From: Desulforamulus profundi
Lineage (GTDB): Bacteria > Bacillota_B > Desulfotomaculia > Desulfotomaculales > Desulfotomaculaceae
Assembly (NCBI RefSeq): GCF_002607855.1
Contig: NZ_AWQQ01000146.1
Location: forward strand, 1-64,000
DNA: 64,000 nucleotides
Direction: 5' to 3'
Part shown: in pieces, positions 1 to 10,326 of the stretch
How positions within the stretch are numbered: position 1 is the stretch's first letter
Layout of the letters: the number at the start of each line of letters is the position of its first letter
Translations under genes and position numbers: made by a program
The notes under the pieces: generated by a model
What the model saw: only the letters and a program-made list of their open reading frames with translations
The model's database searches: none
What the model was told of the DNA's origin: nothing

Positions 1-1164
1 TCTTCAGTAAAATCTTGTTGCTGTCGGGGTGATAGTGGGTCATATCAAAGGTAGCAACCATGATGGACTCGATATCATACCCCAGGGCCCGGGCCTGAAC
101 TTCACCCAGACCGGTGCGGGCCACATTCATGCCCATGCAGTGCAGCACACCGGTGCCCAGAATCCCCTTAAAGGTAGATTGGCCGCCGGTAACGTTGTCG
201 CCCACCACGCGCCCCTGGCGGTTGGCATAGGTGGCCATGGGACGTAAACCTTTTTGCCGGTTAAAAGGTGGGTGTTTTCAACACAGTCGCCCAGGGCATA
301 AATGTCCGGGTCGCTGGTCTGCATGTATTCATTGACCACAATGGCGCCGGTTTCACCGATGGTCAGACCGGCCTCCTGGGCCAGCTTCACATTGGGGCGG
401 ACGCCAACGGCTAAAATGACGGCATCCGCGTCAATGGAACCTTTGTCGGTAATGACCCGGGTCACCCTGCCGTCTTCGCCTTCCAACTTGAGAACTTTCT
501 CCCCGAAACGGCCTTCCAAACCCTGCTCGTAGAAGTTTTTGTAGAGCAGTGTGCCCATATCCGGGTCCAGGATGCCGGGCAGCAGGGTATCTCTGAATTC
601 CACTACGGTTACGGCACGCATGGGATTGAATACGGCATCCACAGCTTCCATGCCGATAAAACCGGTGCCGATAATCACCACATCGTTCACTTCCCCGGCG
701 TCCAGGGCCTGCTTAATCCTTTCAGCATCCTCCAGGTGATTTAAACGGTAAACCCCTTTCAGGTCGAGGTTTTCTATGGGAGGAGTGATGGGGTAAGAGC
801 CGGTACCCAAAACCAATTTATCGTATTCAAAAACACTTTCTGCGCCGGTGTCGACATTGCGGGCGATCACTTTTTTGTTTGCTCTGTCAATGGAGATGGC
901 CTCGGTGCCGGTGAATACGTCCACGCCCCGTTCGGATTTAAAGAACTCGGGATCACGCTTAACGCCATAGGAAGTAGAATACAGGTGATCAAAATCGTGA
1001 ATCTTTCCGGAAAGGTAGAAAGGCATACCGCATCCGGCATAAGATATGTACTTACCCTTTTCAAGAATGGTAATTTGCGCATCGGGATCTAAACGGCGTG
1101 CCCTGGCTGCAGTCTTGGGACCTGCGGCTACACCGCCAATGATTAGGATCTTTTTGCTGGACAA
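1..1164 (-). CDS. CoA-disulfide reductase-like FAD/NAD(P)H oxidoreductase, partial, frameshifted
   Basis: This is a flavin-dependent pyridine-nucleotide disulfide oxidoreductase, probably reducing CoA-disulfide, NAD(P)H oxidase-type substrates or polysulfide in the cytoplasm. An N-terminal FAD-binding motif GGVAAG, the segment YAGCGMPFY with the single redox cysteine typical of the CoA-disulfide reductase subgroup, a second Rossmann motif VVIIGTGFIGMEA and the FAD motif YALGDC are visible. The frame breaks after KVYVP near 237; with one base restored it continues as MATYANRQGR and runs openly to the left window edge, so the C-terminus lies outside. I place the start at TTG 1164, which has a GGGGGCG ribosome site; an in-frame ATG lies at 1179. 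The exact substrate cannot be told from sequence. Confidence 0.8.
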
Positions 1165-1273
1165 GAATAGCGCCCCCATTTCTTCAAAATTTTAATAATT
1201 ATATTATAACACCAACAATAGAATAGATTCAATACTTGCTCCCTCTTATTACCAAAACTAATTAGTATGGGAA

Positions 1274-1313
1274 CTAAAAAGTAACATCCCAGTCATAAAG
1301 TCTGAGATGTTAC
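1274..1313 (-). terminator. Intrinsic terminator after pheA
   Basis: On the minus strand GTAACATCTCAG and CTGGGATGTTAC form a 12-pair stem followed by TTTTT, immediately downstream of the pheA stop codon. It closes the DAHP synthase-pheA operon. Confidence 0.8.
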
Positions 1314-2429
1314 CTGGTTTAATTGAATATCCACAAAATAGTCCATCAGGATCCGGTAAACGGTCTCCGTAATATCCTGGGACAATCCATGATGTTGGGC
1401 CAACCGGCGCACCTGCGCCAGCACCTGTGCTTCCCTGGCGGGGTCCCGAACCTGCCCGGTAGGCTGTTTGATCTCTCCCACCCTGGTGACCAGCTTCGCC
1501 CTTTTGCCCAGCAGTTCAATGATCTGCCGGTCGATGATATCGATATCCGCCCGGAGTTCCTCCAGGGTCTCTTCCTTCTTCCTGTTCTCCTGGCAATCGG
1601 TCCTTTGACAGGCCGGATAACATCCCAGAACTCGAATCTGGCGGGATTGGGCAGCAATTTCCCTCAGGGCCTCTTTGACCGCCGGCTGGTGGCGGTGGCC
1701 CTCCAAATCGATAAAGAAGATATATTCGCCCAGGTAGGTTCTGGCCGGGCGGGATTCTATGCGGGTTAAATTGACTCCCCGCCAGGCAAACTCCTTCAAA
1801 AGGCTGTAAAGGGCCCCGGGGCGGTCAATCATGGAAACCACCAGGGAGGTTTTGTAAGGAACATCCCTGTAGGGGGTGTCCCCCTGGCCCACCACCACAA
1901 AGCGGGTACAATTATTGGATTGGTCATGAATGTTTTCTTCCAGGGTGGTCAGGTTGTAGTGTCTGGCCGCGGCCAGGGTGCCGATGGCGGCCAGTTCTGT
2001 CTCCCCCTCGGCCACCATGCTGGCCGCCAGGGCGGTACTTTCCACCGGCAAAAGTTTGGCGGCGGGAAACCTGCGGGCCAAGTACCGGCGGCACTGGGCC
2101 AGGGCCTGGGGATGGGACAAGACGGTCCTTATGTCTTGGCAAGTACTGCCCGGCCGGACCAGCAGGTGGTGAGCCACCGGCAGCAGCATCTCCGCCTGGA
2201 TCTTTAAACCGGGCAGTTCCAGCAGCAAATCCAATACCGGGTTCACGGAGCCTTCAATAAGGTTTTCCAGGGGCAGAATCCCTTCCGTATAATGCCCGCC
2301 GTCAACCCCCAAACAAACCTCCTCCAGGGACTGGCAGGGGACCAGTTCAGCCTGTTGATTCCCCAGGTAGTTTAAGGCTGCCTGCTCGGAAAAGGTTCCC
2401 CTGGGTCCCAGGTAAGCAATCTTTTTCAT
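1293..2429 (-). CDS. pheA: Bifunctional prephenate dehydratase / chorismate mutase, unusual domain order
   Basis: It would convert chorismate to prephenate and on to phenylpyruvate, the branch to phenylalanine. The N-terminal ~180 residues are a prephenate dehydratase domain (GPRGTFSEQAA at the start, catalytic-type CTRF before residue 190). An ACT regulatory domain follows, with GALYSLL and ESRP motifs that bind phenylalanine in relatives. The last ~85 residues are an AroQ-class chorismate mutase (LRADIDIIDRQIIELLGKR). In the familiar E. coli P-protein the mutase comes first; here it is last. The ATG at 2429 is chosen because GGGGGTGG lies five bases upstream. It follows the DAHP synthase gene by 16 bases, so the two are cotranscribed from the T-box leader. 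Confidence 0.9.
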   Translation of the reverse strand: MKKIAYLGPRGTFSEQAALNYLGNQQAELVPCQSLEEVCLGVDGGHYTEGILPLENLIEGSVNPVLDLLLELPGLKIQAEMLLPVAHHLLVRPGSTCQDIRTVLSHPQALAQCRRYLARRFPAAKLLPVESTALAASMVAEGETELAAIGTLAAARHYNLTTLEENIHDQSNNCTRFVVVGQGDTPYRDVPYKTSLVVSMIDRPGALYSLLKEFAWRGVNLTRIESRPARTYLGEYIFFIDLEGHRHQPAVKEALREIAAQSRQIRVLGCYPACQRTDCQENRKKEETLEELRADIDIIDRQIIELLGKRAKLVTRVGEIKQPTGQVRDPAREAQVLAQVRRLAQHHGLSQDITETVYRILMDYFVDIQLNQVTSQTL

Positions 2430-2445
2430 ATGCACCACCCCCGCC

Positions 2446-3458
2446 CTATAAAGTTTTGCCCACGGCCGCAGCCACCGGTCTTATTTTTTCCATCAGTTGA
2501 GCAAACTCCTCGGGACTGAGAGACTGCGGGCCGTCGCAGAGGGCCCGGGGGGGATCCGGGTGCATTTCCACCAGCAGCCCGCTGGCGCCCGCCGCCACTG
2601 CCGCCAGGGCCATGGGCAGCACCAGGTCCCGCTTGCCGGTGGCATGGCTGGGGTCCACCACCACCGGCAGGTGGCTCAGGCCCATCACCAGGGGAACCGC
2701 GCTTAAATCCAGGGTGTTGCGGGTGTAGGATTCAAAGGTCCGAATGCCCCGTTCACAGAGGATCACCTGCTGGTTCCCTTCGGACATCACATATTCGGCC
2801 GCCATCAGCCACTCTTCCACCGTGGCCGAGAGACCCCTTTTTAATAAAATGGGTTTACCGGCTTTGCCGGCTGCCTTTAATAACCGGAAATTTTGCATAT
2901 TCCGGGCCCCGATCTGTACAATATCGATATATCCCACCGCCATGGCCAGGCTTTCTTCATCGATCACTTCACTAACCGTCACCATGCCGGTTCGCTCAGA
3001 GGCTTCCGCCAGCAGTTTCAGCCCCTGCTCCTCCATGCCCTGAAAGCTGTAGGGGGATGTCCGGGGTTTGAAGGCCCCTCCCCTTAAGAGCCTGGCACCT
3101 GCCGCACGGGCCGCACGGGCGGCCTCCATCAATTGCTCCCGGCTTTCCACCGCACAGGGACCGGCAATGACCGCCAGTTCATTCCCGCCAATGGTTACGT
3201 CCTTAACTTGAATTACGGTGTTTTCTTCTCTTACTTCCCGGCTGGCCAGCTTAAAGGCTTCATAATGGGAACCACTTTTTCTACGCCGGGTAACGCTTCC
3301 AAGCCCAGGGACTCCAGGGCCCGGCGGTCTCCCACGGCGGCCACCACCGTTCGTTTATCTCCGTAAATCACCTGGGTGCGGAATCCTACCGCCGTTAACT
3401 TGGAGTCTACCTCCACCACATGTTTTTCCGTAGCCTGGGGCTGCATAACGACAACCAT
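2446..3458 (-). CDS. aroF: 3-deoxy-7-phosphoheptulonate (DAHP) synthase, type I beta, frameshifted
   Basis: It catalyses the first shikimate-pathway step, phosphoenolpyruvate plus erythrose 4-phosphate to DAHP. The first ~75 residues form the ferredoxin-like regulatory domain of the Thermotoga type. The catalytic barrel follows, with the motifs [22 protein letters not shown] and [11 protein letters not shown]. The frame breaks near 3254 in a run of T: one extra T joins PIMKPF to [12 protein letters not shown] and on through [14 protein letters not shown], so the gene is probably intact. A GGAGGG ribosome site precedes ATG 3458. It heads the operon with pheA and lies directly behind the T-box leader. 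Confidence 0.88.
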
Positions 3459-3487
3459 AAATCATCCCTCCGTAAATTTAGTTTTGC

Positions 3488-3870
3488 AAGATCTACTAAG
3501 GGACGAAAGCCGTAGACTTCCGCGGTACCACCCTTATTGGCCCAAAGGCCCTCTCAGCAGGGTACGGGACGAAGATTCCTGCACAGGGGAGGAAACTAAA
3601 AAAGCTTCCCATCCCTTTAGGGACGAGAAGCTGATCGCTACCGCGTTACCACCCTAGTTGATCCCAAAAAAATTTGGAAATCCCCTCTGTGCAGGGTACG
3701 GGAACAGTCCGATACCCCCTTCCCTGTAACGTGGGAACGACGGCCTAACCTACTATGTGTTCAGTCGGCATCTCCGGAGAGAACTTCAATTAGCCATATC
3801 TGGAAACGCTCTCAGTCGGTGACGTTTCCTCCCTGGAAGACTGGGCCTAACCTACTTTTCTCCTTCATGG
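3488..3870 (-). promoter_or_regulatory. T-box leader with two antiterminator/terminator modules
   Basis: On the minus strand the T-box core appears twice, as AGGGTGGTAACGCGG (about 3655-3641) and AGGGTGGTACCGCGG (about 3533-3519). The first is followed by a good terminator, AGCTTCTCGTCC pairing with GGATGGGAAGCT then T6. The second is followed by a weaker stem without a clear U run. A related segment CCGTACCCTGC...GAGGG precedes each core, so the distal half of the leader looks duplicated behind a single long 5' domain. T-boxes sense uncharged tRNA; an aromatic amino acid is expected from the genes downstream, but I could not assign the specifier codon. Confidence 0.88.
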
Positions 3871-3896
3871 ACATTTATCTGTGAAACTTGGTTTTT

Positions 3897-3925
3897 ATTT
3901 TATACCATTTTCGCAGCTATGGCAA
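3897..3925 (-). promoter_or_regulatory. Sigma-A-type promoter for the T-box/aroF/pheA operon
   Basis: Reading the minus strand, TTGCCA is followed after 17 bases by TAAAAT, about 25 bases upstream of the T-box leader. This is a sequence match only. Confidence 0.55.
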
Positions 3926-4002
3926 GGGAAACCTTGTACTTTTTAAGAAACAAATAAGAAGACAGAACCCTCAGATTCTGTCCCCTAATAAACGGTCATA
4001 TT

Positions 4003-4437
4003 TTACCGGGGCCTGTCCGTGTCTCCCCGGCCTTCCAGCGGTTCTGCCTCATCGGCGCTGGCATAGGTGTCGTCATTGACAAAGACCACTTCATCGCAGT
4101 TTGGACAGGTGACTTCAATGATGTCGTCATCCTCTAAAATATCAGAATGGAACATGACCGTTTCTCCACAGCCGGGGCAATCCACTTCGACATAGTCTTC
4201 CTCGTCACATTCGCACTCGCTGAGGTCTTCCTCCAGGGCGTAGAGGTCCTCGTCAACGGTCTCTACATAGTCTTCCAACTGCTCCTGGGCTTCCTCCAGT
4301 CCCTCCAGTTGATCTGCGAAGTCCTGTAGTACATCGATGATTCCGTTGAGCAACCGGCCCTCTTTGCTTTCCACCGGCAAGTCGATGCCGTCCGCCAGGC
4401 CCTGTAGGTAGGCCACCTTCGACTTCAAACAATCCAT
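4003..4437 (-). CDS. Small acidic CD1247-like protein with zinc-ribbon C-terminus
   Basis: A 144-residue very acidic protein. Residues 1-75 look helical and coiled-coil (LEGLEEAQEQLEDYVETVDEDL). A ribbon-like part follows with CPGC and, about 24 residues later, CPNC, which could bind one zinc ion. It resembles the family named for the Clostridioides CD1247 N-terminal domain, whose function is unknown to me. It lies between the T-box operon and efp on the same strand. Confidence 0.75.
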   Translation of the reverse strand: MDCLKSKVAYLQGLADGIDLPVESKEGRLLNGIIDVLQDFADQLEGLEEAQEQLEDYVETVDEDLYALEEDLSECECDEEDYVEVDCPGCGETVMFHSDILEDDDIIEVTCPNCDEVVFVNDDTYASADEAEPLEGRGDTDRPR

Positions 4438-4518
4438 GCAAAAACCCCCTTTGACTTTACCGTAGTAACACTACAGTATTATTCCTCAATCCAGGGGGTT
4501 TTAAACCTGTTATGGAAC

Positions 4519-5076
4519 TTATACCCGCTTGATGTAGTTGCCAGTGCGGGTGTCAACCTGCAGCACATCGCCCACGTTGACGAAGAAAGGCACGTTAATA
4601 ACAGCGCCGGTTTCCAGGGTAGCCGGTTTGCCGCCGCCGGAGGCAGTGTCGCCCTTGATGCCGGGGGCGGTCTCCACAACTTCCAGTTCAACGACATTGG
4701 GCAGGTCCACACCGATAATGTTTCCATTATAGCTGGCAATGGTCAGGTTCATGTTTTCTTTCAGCCACTTGACGGCATCGCCCATGTCTGCTTTGGAAAC
4801 AGTAAACTGGTCGAAGGTTTCCGTGTTCATGACGTTGTAATTCTCACCGTCGTTGTACAGGTACTGCACTTCTTGGCGTTCAACCCTGGCGGGGTTTAAT
4901 TTTTCATTGGGGTTGAAGGTTCTTTCAATGACCGCCCCGGTACGCATGTTTCTCATTTTGGTGCGTACGAAAGCAGCACCTTTACCTGGTTTTACATGCT
5001 GGAATTCAATAATTTGATAAACATCGTTGTCAATCTCAACCGTTAAACCGGTCCTGAAATCGCTGGTAGAAATCAA
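4519..5076 (-). CDS. efp: Translation elongation factor P
   Basis: Elongation factor P relieves ribosome stalling at proline runs. The 185-residue protein has the three-domain length of the family: a KOW-like N-terminus ([31 protein letters not shown], broken here at the loop whose tip lysine is the usual modification site), the two OB domains and the terminal [12 protein letters not shown]. Translation starts at TTG 5076 behind GGAGGG. It follows pepQ with 27 bases between them, the common Firmicute order aroQ-pepQ-efp. Confidence 0.96.
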   Translation of the reverse strand: MISTSDFRTGLTVEIDNDVYQIIEFQHVKPGKGAAFVRTKMRNMRTGAVIERTFNPNEKLNPARVERQEVQYLYNDGENYNVMNTETFDQFTVSKADMGDAVKWLKENMNLTIASYNGNIIGVDLPNVVELEVVETAPGIKGDTASGGGKPATLETGAVINVPFFVNVGDVLQVDTRTGNYIKRV

Positions 5077-5103
5077 CTGAATCGCCCTCCTAAAATAGTA
5101 AAT

Positions 5104-6177
5104 TTAAAGTTTTAATAACTCATGTTTCGGTGAAGAGGTCAGTATCTCACAGCCCTCTCCGGTGACCAGCACACTATCCTCTATGCGCACCCCGCCCCAG
5201 CCGGGCAGGTAAATGCCAGGTTCCACGGTCACCACCATACCTGCTTTTAGTACAGTTTCATCTTTGGCGGCTACCCTTGGCCTTTCATGAATGGCCAATC
5301 CCACACCGTGACCGGTGCCGTGTCCGAAGTACTCTCCATAGCCCCGGTCGGTAATGACCTGACGGGCCGCTTCGTCCACTTCTCTGGCCGTGACACCCTC
5401 TCGCACCGCGGCCAGCCCGGCCAACTGGGCTGCCAGCACGATGCTGTAAATCTCCTGCTGCTTCTCATCCGGTTCCCCCAGCACAACGGTGCGGGTCATA
5501 TCCGAATTGTAGCCCTGGTATACGGCGCCGAAGTCCATGGTTAACAGGTCGCCAAACTGCAGCTGCCGGTCGCTGGCCACCCCATGGGGCAAGGCGGAGC
5601 GGAGGCCGGAGGCCATGATGGTTTCAAAGGCGACTCCCGTTGCTCCCTGCCGACGCATAAAAAATTCCAGTTCCAGGGCCAACTCCCTTTCGGAAATGCC
5701 GGGTTTTACGTATTTTAAAATATGGGCAAAGGCCTTGTCGCCAATCTCCATGGCACGGCGGATGGCGCTGATTTCCCGTTCATCTTTAATCATTCTCAGC
5801 TCTTCAACCAACCCGCTGCCCGGTGCCAGGCCAATGTCCCGGAGCTGTTCCTTAAGTTCATGGTACTGTTTTACCGTAAGGTGCTCTTCTTCAAAAAATA
5901 GCTTCTCACTCTTATATTTCCTTAATACTTCTGATGCTGTTCCAAAGGCAGACCCCTGCTCAATTTTCACCACGTTAAAACGGGGGCTTTGCTGCTTCAC
6001 CTGTTCAACATACCGGAAATCCGCTAGAAAATCCGCCGTTTCCTGCCCTATCAGCAAAACCCCAGTGGTACCGGTAAATCCACTGAGGTATAAACGATTC
6101 TCCGGTTTCGTGATCAGCAGGTAGGGAATTCCCTTTTGGGACATTTGCCGGCGCAGCTGTTCCAGACGCTTGATCAA
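5104..6177 (-). CDS. pepQ: Xaa-Pro aminopeptidase (M24B)
   Basis: A cytoplasmic metallopeptidase that removes residues ahead of proline. It has an N-terminal creatinase-like domain (about 1-130) and a C-terminal pita-bread domain. The metal ligands are visible: the aspartates of [17 protein letters not shown], His in [14 protein letters not shown], Glu in [18 protein letters not shown]. The length of 357 is normal. The TTG start overlaps the aroQ stop (ATTGA), implying translational coupling. Confidence 0.95.
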   Translation of the reverse strand: MIKRLEQLRRQMSQKGIPYLLITKPENRLYLSGFTGTTGVLLIGQETADFLADFRYVEQVKQQSPRFNVVKIEQGSAFGTASEVLRKYKSEKLFFEEEHLTVKQYHELKEQLRDIGLAPGSGLVEELRMIKDEREISAIRRAMEIGDKAFAHILKYVKPGISERELALELEFFMRRQGATGVAFETIMASGLRSALPHGVASDRQLQFGDLLTMDFGAVYQGYNSDMTRTVVLGEPDEKQQEIYSIVLAAQLAGLAAVREGVTAREVDEAARQVITDRGYGEYFGHGTGHGVGLAIHERPRVAAKDETVLKAGMVVTVEPGIYLPGWGGVRIEDSVLVTGEGCEILTSSPKHELLKL

Positions 6178-6623
6178 TTTGTTTTCCTCCTGGATTGTAC
6201 GAGGGATACCGCTGCCCTGAGTCCCAGCAGATAACTTTCCGGACCAAAGCCGCTGATTTGGCCAGCGGCCACAGGCGCAATGACGGATTTGTGGCGAAAC
6301 TCCTCCCGGGCATGGATGTTGGATAAATGGACTTCCACTACCGGAATGTCCAGGGAGGCCACCGCATCCCTGAGGGCGATGCTGTAATGGGTAAAGGCCC
6401 CGGGGTTAAAAACAACCGCATGCATGTCTTCAGCCGCTGTTTGGAGTTTGTCAATTAATGCTCCCTCGTGGTTGGATTGAAAACACTCCACCTCTGCGCC
6501 CAATTCCCGGGCCAATTCCTTAATATGGGAATTGATTTGTTCCAGAGTGGTTGAACCGTAAACAGCCGGCTCCCTTTTACCCAACCAGTTAAGATTCGGA
6601 CCGTGTAAAACCAAAATGTTCAT
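6174..6623 (-). CDS. aroQ: 3-dehydroquinate dehydratase, type II
   Basis: It dehydrates 3-dehydroquinate to 3-dehydroshikimate, shikimate step three. The 149-residue protein has the type II landmarks: [18 protein letters not shown] with the catalytic tyrosine, [29 protein letters not shown] and [18 protein letters not shown] with the catalytic histidine. The ATG at 6623 behind GGGAGAAG gives the canonical N-terminus MNILVLHGP; a longer in-frame start adds five residues. First gene of aroQ-pepQ-efp. Confidence 0.96.
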   Translation of the reverse strand: MNILVLHGPNLNWLGKREPAVYGSTTLEQINSHIKELARELGAEVECFQSNHEGALIDKLQTAAEDMHAVVFNPGAFTHYSIALRDAVASLDIPVVEVHLSNIHAREEFRHKSVIAPVAAGQISGFGPESYLLGLRAAVSLVQSRRKTN

Positions 6624-6860
6624 AGGTTCTTCTCCCAAAGGCCGGCAATCCTGCCGAAACCCGCATTACCGACACACATTTTACCATATTTTGTACCCCT
6701 TTGGAAAGGGGCTAGAATTAACTCGAGGTTCGAATCAACCTTCCTTCCGGGGGCTCTACCCCTTGTTTTTGGATTTATTAACTAAAATATTTTGTCTATC
6801 ATTGCAATCTTTGATAATTTCATTTTCAAACTTTAAACTTTTTAACCTTGAACTGGAAAA

Positions 6861-8203
6861 TTAACTGCCGCTCAGGGACATGGAGGACACGCGCAGGGTG
6901 GGGCCCCTTTGCCGCCGAAAAATTCCAAATCACTGCCCACGGCGTCCACAGAACCGAGCAGGTCCATGATGTTGCCGGCAATGGCCACCCCGCGAACGGG
7001 TTTGGTGAATTCACCGTTTTCAATCCAAATCCCCGCCGCGCCCAGTGAAAAATCCCCGGAGATGGGATTGGCTGTATGCATCCCCATCACTTCGGTGACA
7101 TAAAGCCCGTTTTTGACTTCCTTAATGATTTGCTCCGCACCGGCCCGGCCCGGCCGGATAAAGAAATTGGTGGTTCCCACTTCGGGGGTGCTTTTGAAGG
7201 AACCCCGTACACCGTTGCCGGTGGAGCGGATGCCCTCCTTGGCCGCCGTATAGGTGTTGTGTAAAAAGCCCTGCAGCTGGCCTCCTTCAATCAGGATGGT
7301 CTCGGAAGTGGGCACCCCTTCCCCGTCAAAGGGGGCGGAGGCAATCCCCCCCGGCAGACGCCCGTCGTCCACAACGGTCACCAGGTCGCTGGCGACCTTC
7401 TGACCCACTTTACCGGCGAACAGGGAGCGTCCCTTTTGTACCGCTTCCCCGGACAGCGCGGGGGAAAGCAGCCCCAGGAAACTGGTGGCAATGTACGGGT
7501 CCAGAACCACCACGGCCCTTTGGGATTTCACCGGTTTGGCTCCCAGCATGCGTACAGCCCGCTCTGCCGCCCTTTTGCCGATCAAGACGGGATCCAGATC
7601 GGCAAATTTCAGACCGTACTTTATGGCAAAACCGGTCTGGCTGTCCTCTCCCTCGCCGGCCACCAGGGACAGGTAAATGCCGCAATAAGCGCCCTGGTAA
7701 TGGGCCTGCATGCCCAGGGAATTCACAACGCTTACTTCTATCTCTGCATCCTGGTAGGAGGAACTTTCAATGATTTTTATCCTTTTGTCAAAGGCCCTGG
7801 CGGTGTTCTCCATCTCCACCGCCATTTTAATTTTGTTTTCCACGGTGGAGGCTCGAATGGCCGGGTCGTAAATATCCAGATCCGGGTATTTTGCCGAAAT
7901 CTCCGGCAGGGTATAAAATTCATCCGGCTCGGTATTGGCACCGTTGGCCAGGGCCTGGTGAACAACCTGATCCAAACCTCCGGCGCTGAACTCGGTGGTA
8001 TAGGCAAAGCCAACCCGTCCACCGGTGATTACCCGCAGGCCCAACCCCCGGTCTTCCGCCAGTTTCATGGTTTCCACTTCACCGTTGCGAACCTCTATGG
8101 ATAAGTCTTTGCTGCTCAGCAGATAGGCTTCAGCCATGGCCGCCCCGGCAGCCCTGACCTTTTGCACAGCACTTTCAGCTATGGTCAAATATTTATTATT
8201 CAA
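6861..8203 (-). CDS. pmbA: TldD/PmbA family protein, PmbA-like, C-terminal frameshift
   Basis: TldD/PmbA proteins form a two-subunit protease that acts on modified peptides and microcin-type leaders; PmbA lacks the metal ligands. This protein of about 447 residues carries the family fold, with FLGLLSPALSGEAVQKGRSL and GEGVPTSETILIEGGQLQGFLHNTYTA. No HExxxH motif is present, consistent with the non-catalytic partner of the tldD gene ~0.6 kb upstream on the same strand. The last residues shift frame near 6902, in a C run: one extra C restores the ending TLRVSSMSLSGS and the stop at 6861. Confidence 0.88.
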
Positions 8204-8357
8204 GTCAGGCAGCTCTCCTTTCTTACATCATAAGTATTGTTCTCTGATAGACAAAATATTCCTTCTGTGATGAAAGGAGTTTAAAGAAAACTTGGACACC
8301 ACTCTGCCATAAAAGCCGACGACGCACGTTCATTCCTTTTTCTTCCCTGGTAAGACG

Positions 8358-8378
8358 AAACCGCCCCTACCGGGCGGC
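8358..8378 (-). terminator. Possible terminator after the YabG-like gene
   Basis: The minus strand has CCGCCC and GGGCGG flanking a short GGTAG loop, then TTTCG. The U run is weak, so termination is only probable. Confidence 0.5.
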
Positions 8379-8591
8379 TTAATGAACGAAGTTTTGGGTT
8401 AAAGCAAAAAGCTTTCTGGCCGAGACCGGGTTCAGTTCCTGCACAGATGCTTCCACAATAAGATTCGGGTCTAAAAGAGCCAGAATGGCCACCTTTTCTC
8501 CGGTCTGCTGGTTTGTATAAAATCCCAAAACGCAAAATTGCATATCTTCCCCGTAAATTTTCCTGGTTACAATATCACCAATTTTCACCAC
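8379..8591 (-). CDS. Short protein resembling the N-terminus of sporulation peptidase YabG
   Basis: A 70-residue protein starting MVKIGDIVTRKIYGEDMQF and containing VAILALLDPNLIVEASVQEL. The pattern resembles the N-terminal domain of YabG, the spore-coat processing peptidase, which is normally near 290 residues. No catalytic part follows: the gene stops and a terminator-like stem comes next. It may be a free-standing domain or the remainder of a truncated yabG. It is a single gene between pmbA and tldD. Confidence 0.6.
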   Translation of the reverse strand: MVKIGDIVTRKIYGEDMQFCVLGFYTNQQTGEKVAILALLDPNLIVEASVQELNPVSARKLFALTQNFVH

Positions 8592-8726
8592 CCACTACCC
8601 CCTAGACTTCTAATCTAACATAAAAAAGACCATAATCCTCCTGCCGTTATTCTTACAATAACATATGAAGTCCAGTGGGAAGGTGTGTCTGGCCACTTTT
8701 GTCTTTTAAATCGCTCTGTTGTTTAC

Positions 8727-8755
8727 AAAAAAGTGACCCCCCGGGTCACTTTTTT
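8727..8755. terminator. Strong bidirectional terminator
   Basis: AAAAAAGTGACCC and GGGTCACTTTTTT are perfect 13-base arms around a CCC loop, ten bases past the tldD stop. The A and U tracts allow it to work in both directions. Confidence 0.9.
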
Positions 8756-8764
8756 AAAGTAACA

Positions 8765-10197
8765 TTATAGCCTTCTGATTCTCTTAATGGACGGGTTCTG
8801 ATCATCGTCCCCGTGAGCTGTGCCACCCACAACGATTTCCGGAATGTGCATGGTGGGTTGAGCGTCCGACACCGGCGCCCCCTGGCCGTCTTTGCCGCAG
8901 GTTCCGATGGTAAATCCCAAATCAGAGCCTACCATATCAACAATCCTTAAAACCTCCGGACCGTTCCCGGTAAGGGTGGCACCCCGGACCATGGAGCTGA
9001 TTTCCCCGTCTTTAATAAGATATCCTTCCGCCACGTCAAAGACAAAATCTCCGGTGGTGGTATTTACCTGTCCCCCGCCCATTTTTTTCACCAGCAATCC
9101 GTTTTTGGTTTCCCGGATGATTTGCTCGGGGTCCATCTTCCCGGGGGCAATAATGGTGTTGGCCATGCGGGGCAGCGGCTTGTGCTGGTAAGATTCCCGG
9201 CGCCCGTGGCCGTTTGATTCCCGGCCTTCCTTGGTAGAAGAAAGGTAATCATACAGGTAATCGGTGAGGATGCCGTTTTCAATCATGGTTACTTTACGGG
9301 AGGGTACCCCTTCATCGTCAAACCGGTAAGAACCATATTTGTCCGCCATGGTGGCGTCATCCACTACGGTAACAAACTCTGAAGCCACCTGCTGTCCTTT
9401 TTTATTGGCATAGACCGAGAGTTCCCGCTGGGTTAAGTCGGCCTCTAACCCGTGGCCGCAGGCTCGTGGACCATGGTGCCGCCGGCTTCCCCGGCCATCA
9501 CCACCGGCATCTTCCCCGCCGGGGCCGGTTTTGCGGTCAACATTTTCACGGCCCTGCCGGCGGCTTGCCTGGCCACCTCTTCGGGGTTGACCCGCTCAAA
9601 CAGTTCAAACCCGCAGAGGCTGCCGAAGGCATCATAGCCCGTTTGAATGGTACCCCCGTCCGAGGCCACAGCGCTTACAACCATACGGGTTCTGATCCTT
9701 TCGTCCTCCACATAGGTGCCGTTGCTGTTGGCAATGGTAATCTTTTGTACCGTATCCCCGTAGCCCACAATAACCTGTTTTATTTTTTGCTCATCCACCG
9801 ACCTGGCGGCCTTCTCCGCCGCTTTGACAACGGCCACTTTTTCCTCTGTCTTTACATCCTCCGGACGCTTTTTGAATTCAAATTTTACCAGAGGCTTCAT
9901 GGCAGTCAAGTCAATATTGGCGTCCTTCTTGCCGCCCTTGGCCGCATGGCTGGCAATATTGGCCACCTCCAATAACCCTTCTTTGCTGATGTCATTGGTG
10001 TAGGCATAGGCTGTTGCCTCCCCCGACAGCACTCGAATACCGGCTCCTACGTCCAGTCCCGAATTAACCCTCTCAATCCGCCCGGCCTCCATGCCGATGC
10101 CTGTAACCTGCTTGTTTTCCACAAAAATATCCGCAAAGTCGCCCCCGTTGGACAGCGCAACACCGAGCACTTCCTTTAAAACTTGTTTATCAACCAA
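8765..10197 (-). CDS. tldD: TldD metalloprotease subunit, frameshifted
   Basis: The catalytic partner of PmbA. The first ~250 residues cover the N-terminal TldD domain. The frame breaks after GTMVHE near 9465; one added G gives HEACGHG, the HExxxH zinc site that defines TldD, and continues LEADLTQRELSVY into the C-terminal half (DDEGVPSRKVTMIENGILTDYLYD). The catalytic site is therefore intact if the shift is a sequence error. The last ~30 residues include TIGTCGKDGQGAPVSDAQPT, typical of the family. Terminator at 8727-8755. Confidence 0.88.
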
Positions 10198-10293
10198 GCT
10201 TACCGCCTCCTACAGAAAATCCTGGTAATAGTTTAGCCCTTTACCATTCTATTGTCTACTTTCCCGTAGCTGTTTATACAAATATTGGTTTAA

Positions 10294-10325
10294 GAAAAAA
10301 ATGAAGATCCGTTTTCAGACCTTCA
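10294..10325 (-). terminator. Terminator closing the type IV pilus operon
   Basis: On the minus strand TGAAGGTC and GATCTTCA pair around TGAAAACG and are followed by seven T residues, directly after the pilO stop. Confidence 0.8.
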
Positions 10326-10326
10326 C

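Noticed and set aside
6720..6780. GGTTCGAATC as part of a tRNA gene
   Set aside because: It resembles a T-loop, but no acceptor, D or anticodon stem can be formed around it.
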